From positions 1 through 47,286 of the forward strand of contig CADBTQ010000006.1 of NCBI GenBank assembly GCA_902797685.1: a stretch of 47,286 bases of DNA, written 5' to 3'. Within the stretch, counting starts at the first letter, position 1; every line of letters starts with the position of its first letter. Under the pieces are notes generated by a model. It worked only from the letters and a program-made list of their open reading frames with translations, ran no database searches and was not told the DNA's origin. Positions 8,167 through 15,631 of this stretch are shown one piece after another. The translations under genes and the position numbers were made by a program. This DNA is from an uncultured Eubacteriales bacterium (GTDB lineage: Bacteria; Bacillota; Clostridia; Christensenellales; CAG-1252).

Positions 8167-9410
8167 CAGTCGACGAGGATCGCGCTGCCCTCTCGGGTCA
8201 GGCGAGCGTTAAAGCACGCTTCCACCCCTTTGACCATAGCGGCAACGTCCTTCATTCCCACCGTCTCGGCAGCCGAGTGCATCGCCAGTTGCGCCAAGCC
8301 GATATCCACCGCGTCCATGGCGAGTTGACGGCTGCTGATGAGCCCCAACGTACTGCCGCAGCGCACATCGCTACGGTTGTAGTAGTCCTGGAATCTCACG
8401 TGCGCATTAGATAGTATCTTCTTAAAGAGGGCGGACGAAACGCCGTCGGTGGCGTAATTGGTGTGGTGTTTGACGACCACGCCCCCGCCCATATACACTC
8501 TTTGGAGAGGATCGCTCTTTTCGGGATGCGCGGGATGCACCGCGTGCCCGTTGTCGATGGAGAGGAGCAACCCGTTGGCGCAACGCCTGCCCAAGTCCTT
8601 TTCTTCCCCGCCCAAGCATTCGTTGATACGGCGCAGGGTCTCTTCCAAGATCACCGAGCCCGCCCCCTGCTTGGTGCCGCTGCCGATCTCCTCGTTGTCA
8701 AAGCACGCCGCGACCGCGATCCCTTGGGGACGGGCGGCAAGCAAGCCTTGCACGCAAGCGTACACGCTGGTCAGATTGTCGATACGGGGAGACACCAACC
8801 ACTCCCCGTCCTTGCCGCTCGCAAAGGGGGCGGTGGCGGGCACCACGTACAAGTCGGCGTCCAACACCTTGTCGAGCCCCATCGCTTGGTACAAGTCGTC
8901 CGCCTCTCCCAAGAGGGGCAGCATATCCTGTTGGGGGTTGAGAGTAAGCCCCTTGTTGGCGTCGGGGTTGTGATGGATGCACAAAGAGGGAATATTGACG
9001 ACGAAGTCGCTCTCCACGATCCTGCTTTCCACCCCTTGGGGGGTCTCCACGAGCACCCGCCCCGCCACTTTGAGGGGGATATCCAACATGCTGTACAACA
9101 ACAGCCCGCCGTACACTTCCACGTTGATACGCTTGCCCTCGGGGCTGTCGATCAACTCCTTGCCCTTGACCTTGAGCGCGGGGCTGTCGGTATGGGCGCA
9201 GGCGATCTCGAAACCGCCATCTCTCCCGCCCACCGCAAACGCCACGAACGCGCTGTCGTTGAGGGTGAGATAGTAGCGGCCGCCCTCTTCAAGACTCCAA
9301 TCCGCCCCTCTCTCCAAGCGGACGAAACCGCCCTCTTGGAGCATAGCGCAAGCGTGGCGGGTCGCGTGATACGCGGTATATGATTTTTGCAAAAACTGTT
9401 GTACGTTCAT
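8166..9410 (-). CDS. M18 family aminopeptidase (zinc)
   Basis: A 414-residue cytoplasmic metallopeptidase. Family motifs are present: AHTDSP (about residues 72-77, zinc ligand), the bridging Asp in RIDNLTSVYA, the catalytic and zinc acid pair in DNEEIGSGT, and HAVHPAHPEK near residue 310. Length is normal. The chosen ATG has AAGGAGAA upstream; a longer reading crosses the -10 box. It probably removes N-terminal acidic or neutral residues from peptides. It heads a two-gene operon with the RNA methylase. Confidence 0.93.
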   Translation of the reverse strand: MNVQQFLQKSYTAYHATRHACAMLQEGGFVRLERGADWSLEEGGRYYLTLNDSAFVAFAVGGRDGGFEIACAHTDSPALKVKGKELIDSPEGKRINVEVYGGLLLYSMLDIPLKVAGRVLVETPQGVESRIVESDFVVNIPSLCIHHNPDANKGLTLNPQQDMLPLLGEADDLYQAMGLDKVLDADLYVVPATAPFASGKDGEWLVSPRIDNLTSVYACVQGLLAARPQGIAVAACFDNEEIGSGTKQGAGSVILEETLRRINECLGGEEKDLGRRCANGLLLSIDNGHAVHPAHPEKSDPLQRVYMGGGVVVKHHTNYATDGVSSALFKKILSNAHVRFQDYYNRSDVRCGSTLGLISSRQLAMDAVDIGLAQLAMHSAAETVGMKDVAAMVKGVEACFNARLTREGSAILVD

Positions 9411-9440
9411 ATTATTCTCCTTATCCTTGGGGACGTATTC

Positions 9441-9469
9441 AGTATAGCACACCCGAGAGCGGGTAGCAA
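9441..9469 (-). promoter_or_regulatory. Promoter of the aminopeptidase operon, with inverted repeat in spacer
   Basis: Minus strand: TTGCTA, 17-bp spacer, TATACT. The spacer region contains ACCCG CTCT CGGGT, a 5-bp inverted repeat that starts on the last base of the -35 hexamer. Confidence 0.65.
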
Positions 9470-9561
9470 GCGTTGCTCCTCGCGCCGTTTCACTTCGTCG
9501 TACGCCCCGAGGTGTGTTTTGTTTTTTGCGGCGGTGTCCGCACGCTCTTTTCGACGTGTTC

Positions 9562-10881
9562 TTACGTCAGCCGCAATCCCTTGGGATAGTGGTTTTTGAG
9601 CGTACAATCGACCGCCTTGAAACCGCCTAAGGGGCAACCCTCGACCGTCAGCACCCCCCAACCGTTGGGGACATCCGCTTGGATGGTCTCGCCGCGCAGG
9701 TATTTTGCCACGCGAGGGTCGTCTAAGGGTAGATCGAGGGATATCTTGCAATCCTTCCACATACACCGCCACAGGGCGTGATGAGGGACGAAACGCCCGC
9801 CTTCCACCTTGCCCAATTTGACGCCGACGTTGAGCCCTTTGGGGGGTATGGCGTCTCCTTTGGGCGGCAAAACGGCATAGCCGTTCCACCACTTGTAATC
9901 GATGGGGCGATCCAACGCGCTCTCCACGAAGGCGCGGGCGAGTTTGTCCTCTTTGGGATCGGGTTTTTGCCACGGGGACAGTTTGCGAGGCGCGCTCTCC
10001 CCTGCCACCTTGCGAAGTACCGCCACGAAGTGTCCTTCCCCGCGAGTCAAGTGGGGATAGGCTCGGCGCGCCAAGGGATAGACGGGAGAGGGGACGGTCG
10101 CTTCCATCACCCTTTGGGTGGGCTCAACGAGTTCAAAGCCGTGTTCGGTAAGCCACGCCACCGCGCCCTCGTTTTCGTCGGGAGCAAAAGTGCAGGTGCT
10201 GTACACCAAATAACCCCCCGCCTTGACCGTACCGATCGCATGGGACAGTATGTCTTTTTGACGAGCGGCGCACATGGCGACGTTGCTTAGCGACCACTCC
10301 TCTTTAGCCTGCGGATTTTTGCGGAACATACCCTCGCCCGAGCAGGGCGCGTCTACCAGCACCACGTCGAACGCTCCGCCGAACAGCCGCTCCACGCCCG
10401 AGGGATCCAGATTGGTCACTACGGTGTTGGGCGCGCCCAACCGTTCCAAATTGCCGACGAGCGTGCGACACCGCCCCAAGTCGATCTCGTTGGAGACGAG
10501 CAAGCCGTCGGGGACTAATTGGGACAGTCTCGTGCTTTTGCCGCCCGGAGCGGCGCACAGATCCAGCACGGTGGCGTCTTGGGGGATATCCAACGCGTTG
10601 GCGGGCAGCATAGCCGAGGGCTCTTGCATATAAAACGCCCCCGCGTGATGGAGCGGATGATTGCCCGTCAGCTCCCCCGTTACCCAATAGCCCGTATCCT
10701 CGTAAGGGATGGGGTCTAAGTGCACGCCGAGGAGCGCTTCCGCCCGCTCTTGGGTCAAACCGTAGCGGGGATTGAGGCGAATACCCTTGACTTCGGGCAG
10801 GTCGTAAGACGCCAAAAAGGCGGGATATTCCTCGCCCAAACTCTCCTTCATTCTCTCGCAAAACGCAATCGGCAATTCCAT
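9562..10881 (-). CDS. RsmF-like rRNA (cytosine-C5-)-methyltransferase
   Basis: A 439-residue NOP2/Sun-family enzyme. Seen: SAM motif LDLCAAPGGKSTRL near residue 105, the first catalytic Cys in DAPCSGEGMFRK near residue 175, and the second catalytic Cys in VYSTCTFAPDENE near residue 225. The last about 150 residues (WGVLTVEGCPLGGFK ... NHYPKG) match the RsmF-type C-terminal domain. It is expected to methylate C5 of a cytosine in 16S rRNA. The start is the ATG that begins the family-typical MELPIAF; an in-frame alternative six codons upstream lies next to the -10 box. Single-gene transcript with its own promoter. Confidence 0.88.
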   Translation of the reverse strand: MELPIAFCERMKESLGEEYPAFLASYDLPEVKGIRLNPRYGLTQERAEALLGVHLDPIPYEDTGYWVTGELTGNHPLHHAGAFYMQEPSAMLPANALDIPQDATVLDLCAAPGGKSTRLSQLVPDGLLVSNEIDLGRCRTLVGNLERLGAPNTVVTNLDPSGVERLFGGAFDVVLVDAPCSGEGMFRKNPQAKEEWSLSNVAMCAARQKDILSHAIGTVKAGGYLVYSTCTFAPDENEGAVAWLTEHGFELVEPTQRVMEATVPSPVYPLARRAYPHLTRGEGHFVAVLRKVAGESAPRKLSPWQKPDPKEDKLARAFVESALDRPIDYKWWNGYAVLPPKGDAIPPKGLNVGVKLGKVEGGRFVPHHALWRCMWKDCKISLDLPLDDPRVAKYLRGETIQADVPNGWGVLTVEGCPLGGFKAVDCTLKNHYPKGLRLT

Positions 10882-10887
10882 ACTTCC

Positions 10888-10916
10888 ACTATACCACAAG
10901 AAAGGACATAGCGCAA
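10888..10916 (-). promoter_or_regulatory. Promoter of the RsmF-like gene
   Basis: Minus strand: TTGCGC, 17 bp, TATAGT, placing the transcription start within a few bases of the ATG (very short leader). No inverted repeat in the spacer. Confidence 0.55.
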
Positions 10917-10956
10917 TCTAAGTCCGCAATAAAACCGTGTTTATCACACGAGTTTG

Positions 10957-11163
10957 TTATATAGAAAACAATTCGTTTGGCGTAATATCGAACAGCCTAC
11001 ACAATTTAAGTATCTGATCGTAATTGAGTTCAAAAACTCCATTCTCAAACCGCGAATACTGCTGCTGCGTCATTAACATAATCGCGGCGACCTGCCGCTG
11101 TGTCATCCCCTTGGCTCTTCTCGCCTCTTTAAGATTATTTCCTACTATTTTAGCTGTTTCCAT
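10957..11163 (-). CDS. Small XRE-type repressor
   Basis: A 68-residue protein that is essentially one Cro/CI helix-turn-helix domain: GNNLKEARRAKGMTQRQVAA ... TQQQYSRFENG. The ATG beginning METAKIVGNN is preferred because it matches the length of the second XRE gene of the window (67 residues, also starting just before GNNLK). An in-frame ATG 14 codons upstream would lie inside an operator palindrome. Two palindromes occupy the divergent intergenic region and one sits in the promoter of the Cys-rich gene. Inference: it represses itself and its divergent neighbour. Confidence 0.8.
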   Translation of the reverse strand: METAKIVGNNLKEARRAKGMTQRQVAAIMLMTQQQYSRFENGVFELNYDQILKLCRLFDITPNELFSI

Positions 11164-11173
11164 AATAAATTTT

Positions 11174-11190
11174 ATATCACTTTGTGATGT
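11174..11190. promoter_or_regulatory. Operator-like palindrome near the XRE start
   Basis: ATATCAC TTT GTGATGT, with one mismatch in its outer arm, lies directly upstream of the XRE coding region. It resembles the palindrome in the divergent promoter (shared ATCA...TGAT arms). Confidence 0.6.
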
Positions 11191-11198
11191 TTTAATGC

Positions 11199-11227
11199 TT
11201 GACATACATCATATTGTGATGTATAAT
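11199..11227 (+). promoter_or_regulatory. Strong promoter with a palindromic operator filling its spacer
   Basis: TTGACA, 17 bp, TATAAT. The palindrome TACATCATATTGTGATGTA (7-bp arms) occupies 11205-11223, essentially the whole spacer, so a bound XRE dimer would exclude RNA polymerase. Confidence 0.85.
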
Positions 11228-11256
11228 TAAAACATCAACCAAGGAGGTATATTTAT

Positions 11257-11406
11257 ATGAAGCACATTTTGCCAGAAGGGAAACTATGTTCACAAGTATG
11301 CGCTACTTGCGCTTGGTTCGGGAAGAAGGGGTCTGTCGACTGGTGTTACTACAAAGATTGGAGTACCAGCAAGAGCGGCGGCTCCGGTTGTCAAAACTAC
11401 AAATAA
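11257..11406 (+). CDS. Short cysteine-rich protein (49 residues)
   Basis: ATG follows AAGGAGGT at normal spacing and the frame is open to TAA. The product, beginning MKHILPEGKLC, has five cysteines (C11, C15, C18, C30, C45), three tryptophans and a Gly/Ser-rich end. The C15-x2-C18 ... C30 ... C45 spacing looks like a four-ligand metal knuckle seen in small phage and anaerobe Cys domains; this is only a resemblance. The gene has a near-consensus promoter with an embedded operator and its own terminator, so it is a complete transcription unit opposed to the XRE gene. Function unknown. Confidence 0.8.
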   Translation: MKHILPEGKLCSQVCATCAWFGKKGSVDWCYYKDWSTSKSGGSGCQNYK

Positions 11407-11414
11407 ACAAGAGG

Positions 11415-11437
11415 GAATGCCGCAAAACGGCATTTTT
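11415..11437 (+). terminator. Intrinsic terminator of the Cys-rich gene
   Basis: AATGCCG CAAAA CGGCATT followed by a T-run. Confidence 0.85.
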
Positions 11438-11443
11438 CTTATT

Positions 11444-11608
11444 ATGCAGATAAAAAGAAGTATTTACGCTGACATAGTAACAAAACTTGGTTCGTATTCC
11501 TATGAGGTCGGAGGTATTCTCGGCGCAACTGACGATACGATTTGCGAATTCTATTTCGATAAAGGCAAACAACCGTCAAGTGGATTGATTCAACGCGCAC
11601 TGTGTTAA
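11444..11608 (+). pseudogene. N-terminal fragment of a JAB/MPN-like protein
   Basis: The frame encodes about 54 residues. The stretch SYEVGGILGATDDTICEFYF resembles the N-terminus of prokaryotic JAB/Mov34-type metalloprotease domains (an EVGGILG strand, then FYFD). The catalytic HxH...D part that should follow is absent: the similarity stops around 11565-11580 and the frame ends soon after. No ribosome binding site precedes the ATG, which lies right after a terminator. It is best read as a broken gene remnant. The JAB assignment is by eye. Confidence 0.5.
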
Positions 11609-12099
11609 GCAATATTTGGACAAAGGGCGGCTCCGATTACTCTACAAGGGAAGGGAAAAGCAGCCCTAATATCAAAAAGGTTATCGCTGATAACAAAACG
11701 GCAAATACAATCCGTATTCCCGAAGAGTTAAGCCACCTATTGACCAAAGGTTGCATCCGGATAACCATAACTGCAACGTTTTCGGTAAAAGTAAGAACGC
11801 AGGGAAGTGCAACATCTTGGGCTAATGCGAACTTCTATGTAAACTCATACGAACTAGATACCATATCTGCACAGGCAACAGGCGGCGGGTATGCTGATGT
11901 TACAAAACAATTTAATCCTAAAGATGGCGCATGGGGGGAACAGACAACCGCTGTCTCTCATAGCTTCGTCGTGTCGTCGGAAATCATAAACGTTGGATAC
12001 AATTATTCTTATGAAACAAATGCGCTCAATAGATTTGTTGTAGGGTCCTATTTCTTCTCTTGCGAATCTATAGTTTGCACTTACTCAATAAGCAAATAA
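11563..12099 (+). pseudogene. 5'-truncated gene of unknown function, fused behind the JAB fragment
   Basis: This open frame follows a stop at 11560-11562 and has no start codon with a ribosome binding site. A protein-like sequence runs straight through the first possible start (VKWIDSTRTVLSNIWTKGG), which suggests the true N-terminus is missing. The remaining about 178 residues are Ser/Thr/Asn-rich with alternating hydrophobic strands (TITATFSVKVRTQG, SHSFVVSSEIINVGYNY), like a beta-rich phage or surface protein. AT-rich codon use differs from flanking core genes. It ends just before a terminator. Confidence 0.5.
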
Positions 12100-12118
12100 A
12101 CCTCTACTCTTTTTTCAG

Positions 12119-12152
12119 AAGCACAAGGCAATCCGCCTTGTGCTTTTTTTTG
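12119..12152 (+). terminator. Intrinsic terminator
   Basis: AGCACAAGGC AATCC GCCTTGTGCT followed by eight T residues; closes the accessory patch before the glucokinase promoter. Confidence 0.9.
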
Positions 12153-12179
12153 CAGCCCTTGCCGTGCGCGCCAACCCGC

Positions 12180-12208
12180 TTTACAAAAGCGCAAGTATGC
12201 GTTATAAT
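12180..12208 (+). promoter_or_regulatory. Promoter of the glucokinase operon
   Basis: TTTACA, 17 bp, TATAAT. The spacer holds CGCA AGTA TGCG. A second small palindrome, TGCCC AAAAG GGGCA, lies in the leader at 12217-12231. Confidence 0.75.
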
Positions 12209-12246
12209 GTGGAGTGTGCCCAAAAGGGGCAAAGCGAGGTATAACT

Positions 12247-13179
12247 ATGATTTATTTGGGCGTGGATATCGGCGGCATGAGCATCAAAGTCGGCGCGGTG
12301 GACGAAGGGGGCAAACTCCTCTCCAAATGCACGGCTATCACCCCGTTGGGCGACCCCCAAAAGGCGATCGAGTTGATCGCCGATCTCTGCCGCGAAGCGG
12401 TAGACCGAGCGGGCTACAGTTGGGCGGCGGTCGCGGGCGTGGGTGCGGGCGCACCCGGCACGGTGGACGGCGACGTGGTAACTTACGCCACCAATATCGG
12501 CTGGTACGGCGTGCCTTTTTGCAAGGAGCTCACCCGTCTTACCGGGGTCAAAACGGCGGTCGGCAACGACGCCAACTGCGCTCTCTTGGCGGAAGTCAAG
12601 TTTGGGGCGGCAAGGGGCTATCGCGACGTGGCGATGGTGACCTTGGGCACGGGCGTGGGCACCGCTTTTTTGTGCGGCGGCACCCTGCTGTTGGGCAACG
12701 GCGGCGCCGCGGGCGAGGGCGGACATATGCGGGTCAAGACCTTGGGCAACCGCTGTTCGTGCGGGCGAGAGGATTGCTGGGAACTGTACGCTTCGGCGTC
12801 GGCTCTGGAGCGCCGCACCCGCAAGATCGTCGAGACCCACCCCCAAGGCGTTATGGCAAGTATCGCCCAAAGAGAGGGCAAGACCTCGGGCAAAGTGTTT
12901 TTCGAGGCGTATAACGCGGGCGACGAGGACGCCAAGCGGGAACTTGCCGCTTTTCAACGAGACGTGGCGGACGGGTTGGTCAACATCGCCAATCTCTTCC
13001 GTCCCCAGTTGATCGTGGTGGGCGGTGGCATCGCCGCCCAACCCGCCATGATCGCCCCCTTGGAGGACTTGGTCGCCGAGCAGACTTTGGGCGGCAAAGG
13101 CAATCCGCACGTCAAAGTCGTCGCCGCCACCATGGGCAACGACGCGGGTATCGTGGGCGCAAGCGTGCAGGTGATGTGA
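12247..13179 (+). CDS. glcK: ROK family sugar kinase (glucokinase)
   Basis: A 310-residue ROK kinase: N-terminal phosphate loop GVDIGGMSIKVG, sugar-binding GNDANCALLAE near residue 105, GTGVGTAF near residue 137, and the ROK zinc-binding segment CSCGREDCWE near residue 175, followed by a second phosphate-binding GGGIA loop. Length is typical. The ATG follows GAGGT; an upstream GTG would add residues without family support. It is likely glucokinase (glucose to glucose-6-phosphate), but other hexoses cannot be excluded. First gene of a plus-strand operon; the stop overlaps the next start by one base. Confidence 0.88.
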   Translation: MIYLGVDIGGMSIKVGAVDEGGKLLSKCTAITPLGDPQKAIELIADLCREAVDRAGYSWAAVAGVGAGAPGTVDGDVVTYATNIGWYGVPFCKELTRLTGVKTAVGNDANCALLAEVKFGAARGYRDVAMVTLGTGVGTAFLCGGTLLLGNGGAAGEGGHMRVKTLGNRCSCGREDCWELYASASALERRTRKIVETHPQGVMASIAQREGKTSGKVFFEAYNAGDEDAKRELAAFQRDVADGLVNIANLFRPQLIVVGGGIAAQPAMIAPLEDLVAEQTLGGKGNPHVKVVAATMGNDAGIVGASVQVM

Positions 13180-14963
13180 TGGCAAAAAAGGATTATCAAG
13201 CGATATGGTCGTCGGTCGACCATCCCGCCCGCTACGTCGGCGGGGAATACAACTGCCCCACCATGACGGGGCGCGGCACTCGTCTTTGTTTTTGTATGCC
13301 CGATCTCTACGAGGTGGGCATGAGCAATTTGGGGCTTAGGCTACTCTACCACCGCCTCAACGACATGGCGGACGTGGAGTGCGAAAGGTGCTTTGCTCCC
13401 GCCGTGGACTGTATCGACAAACTCAAAGAAGCCAACCTGCCCCTGCCCAGTATCGAGACCAACACCCCGTTGGGCGAGTTCGATATGGTGCTGTTTTCGG
13501 TACAGTACGAAATGCTGTACAGCAATATCCTCTTGATGTTGGACATGGCTCATATCCCCTTTTGGGCAAAGGATAGAGGAGAGGACGCGCCCATCCTCGT
13601 GGCGGGCGGTCCCTGCGCGGTCAACCCCGAGCCGTTCGCCCCGTTTTTCGACATCATCGACGTGGGCGAAGGGGAAGAGATGCTCCCCGAGATCGTCAGT
13701 CTGTACCGCCGCTTCCGTTCCCGTCCCGAGGGATGGAACAAGCAAGAGTTTTTGCTTGCCGCCCAACAGATCGAGGGGGTGTACGTCCCCGCGCTCAACC
13801 GGGAGGGCGCCCGCCGCAAGGTGGTCAAGCGGTTTGTGGAAGATTTTGACGCTTGCTACTACCCCACCAAGCAGATCGTAAGCAATCTGGAGATCGTGCA
13901 CGACCGCTCGATGGTGGAGTTGTACCGCGGGTGCGCCAACGGCTGTCGCTTTTGTCAAGCGGGTTTTTACTACCGCCCCTTGCGGTATCGCTCGGTAGGC
14001 AAGATCACCGAGTTGTGCGCCAAATTGATGGACGAGACGGGGTATGACGAGATCTCCCTCGGCAGTTTGTCCACGGGCGACTACCCCTGTCTCAAAGAAT
14101 TGATCGCCAAACTGCGCCCCTTGTCCGACAAGCGGCACGTGTCGTTGGCGCTGCCCTCGCTAAGGCTCGACACCTTCGAGGGAGAGTTTTCGCAAGCCGC
14201 CAAAAAGTCCTCGCTGACCTTTGCGCCCGAGGCGGGCACCCAACGGTTGAGGGACGTCATCAACAAAAACGTCACCGACGAGGACATCGACCGTTCGTTG
14301 ACCTACGCTTTCCGCGCGGGCTACAACAGCGTCAAACTCTACTTTATGTTGGGTCTTCCCACCGAGACGGACGAAGACCTTATGGGGATCGTGGAGATCT
14401 GCAAACGCATACGCGAATTGTATCGCGCCGAGACGGGTCGCAAGGACGTGACCGTGTCGGTGTCGTGCGCGGTGTTTATTCCCAAACCTCTCACCCCCTT
14501 CCAATGGGAAGGACAGATCACCATGGACGAAATGAAACGCCGCCAACTGTTGGTCAAGGACGCGTTGCGCCCCGTCAAAGGGGTGACCTTCCACTACCAC
14601 GACGACGACGTGAGCGAATTGGAAGGCATCTTTGCCCGCGGCGACCAAGCGTTGGCGCCAGTACTGGTGCGCGCCCATGAGTTGGGCTGCCGGTTCGACG
14701 GGTGGACCGAGCATTTTCGCTACGACCTGTGGTGCCAAGCGTTGAGCGATTGCGGTATCGACAAGCGCAAGTATCTCGACCCCCAACCCTTGGATAAAGA
14801 GTTGTGTTGGGAGTTTATCGACTGCGGGGTCAGTCGCCGTTATCTACTGTCCGAGCGGGACAAGGCGTACCGAGCCGTCGCCACTACCTCTTGCAACAAA
14901 GGGTGCAAGGGATGCGGCTGTCAGTCGCTGACCAAATGCAATCGCAAGGAGGGACTGCAATGA
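13179..14963 (+). CDS. TIGR03960 family B12-binding/radical SAM protein
   Basis: A 594-residue protein with a radical-SAM cluster motif C252-x3-C256-x2-C259 in YRGCANGCRFCQAG, preceded by a B12-binding-like N-terminal domain (EVGMSNLGLRLLYHRLN, then the GGPCAVNPEP segment). The cysteine-rich C-terminal end (CNKGCKGCGCQSLTKC) is typical of the family. ATG overlaps the previous stop (TGATG). In Clostridia this gene sits beside the TIGR03936 gene and RNase E/G, as here. A role in tRNA or rRNA modification has been suspected for the family, but the substrate is not established. Confidence 0.9.
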   Translation: MAKKDYQAIWSSVDHPARYVGGEYNCPTMTGRGTRLCFCMPDLYEVGMSNLGLRLLYHRLNDMADVECERCFAPAVDCIDKLKEANLPLPSIETNTPLGEFDMVLFSVQYEMLYSNILLMLDMAHIPFWAKDRGEDAPILVAGGPCAVNPEPFAPFFDIIDVGEGEEMLPEIVSLYRRFRSRPEGWNKQEFLLAAQQIEGVYVPALNREGARRKVVKRFVEDFDACYYPTKQIVSNLEIVHDRSMVELYRGCANGCRFCQAGFYYRPLRYRSVGKITELCAKLMDETGYDEISLGSLSTGDYPCLKELIAKLRPLSDKRHVSLALPSLRLDTFEGEFSQAAKKSSLTFAPEAGTQRLRDVINKNVTDEDIDRSLTYAFRAGYNSVKLYFMLGLPTETDEDLMGIVEICKRIRELYRAETGRKDVTVSVSCAVFIPKPLTPFQWEGQITMDEMKRRQLLVKDALRPVKGVTFHYHDDDVSELEGIFARGDQALAPVLVRAHELGCRFDGWTEHFRYDLWCQALSDCGIDKRKYLDPQPLDKELCWEFIDCGVSRRYLLSERDKAYRAVATTSCNKGCKGCGCQSLTKCNRKEGLQ

Positions 14964-15631
14964 TCACCCTCAAGTATTGCAAAAAAGACGCCATGCGTTA
15001 CGTATCCCATATCGACGGTATGCGCAATCAAATGCGCGCCATGCGCCGCACGGGGTTGGACGTCAAGTTCAGCCAAGGCTTCAATCCGCACATGTTGCTC
15101 AACATGGGGGTGACTTTGCCCTTGGGTTGCGGCTCCACCGCCGAGTATATGACCATGGACTTAGACTGCGACCCCAAAGTCGCTTTGGAGTTGTACAACC
15201 TCAAATCCGCCCCCACCTTGGCGGCGTCGGCGTGTTGGCTGTCCGACCGCAGCCCCAATTTGGCGGGCAACGTGGTGGCGGCGGACTACCGTATCCGCGC
15301 CTACTGCCCCGACAAGGCGATGGTGGAAGGGATCGTCGACCTGCCCTCGTTCGTAATCGACTATCCGAGCAAAAAAGACCCCCATGGGGTCAAGGACATC
15401 GCCCCGTTGATCAACGCCATCCGCGTGGACGACGACTATATCACCGTGGGACTGGCGGCGGGCAACACCACCGTCAAACCCGACCTGTTTGCCAAAGCCC
15501 TCGTCAAAATGGGGGTCAAGGTGGATATGAACGACGTCGTGCGCATTCGCCAATACGTGCGCCAAAACGGAGTGCTGACCGACGCGGACGAGTATTTGGA
15601 CGCGTTTTGCAAGGAGTCCTACCGTGTTTGA
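14960..15631 (+). CDS. TIGR03936 family radical-SAM-associated protein (DUF2344)
   Basis: A 223-residue protein beginning MITLKYCKKDAMRYVSHID, with MRRTGLDVKFSQGFNPHM and LPLGCGSTAEYM segments that mark DUF2344. It overlaps the radical SAM gene by four bases with AAGGAGGG upstream, so it is translated from the same message. It has no cluster motif of its own and is thought to act with the upstream radical SAM protein. Its stop overlaps the start of the RNase gene. Confidence 0.88.
   Translation: MITLKYCKKDAMRYVSHIDGMRNQMRAMRRTGLDVKFSQGFNPHMLLNMGVTLPLGCGSTAEYMTMDLDCDPKVALELYNLKSAPTLAASACWLSDRSPNLAGNVVAADYRIRAYCPDKAMVEGIVDLPSFVIDYPSKKDPHGVKDIAPLINAIRVDDDYITVGLAAGNTTVKPDLFAKALVKMGVKVDMNDVVRIRQYVRQNGVLTDADEYLDAFCKESYRV

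Noticed and set aside
12217-12231. Riboswitch in the glucokinase leader
   Set aside because: Only a 5-bp palindrome in a short leader; too small for any known riboswitch.
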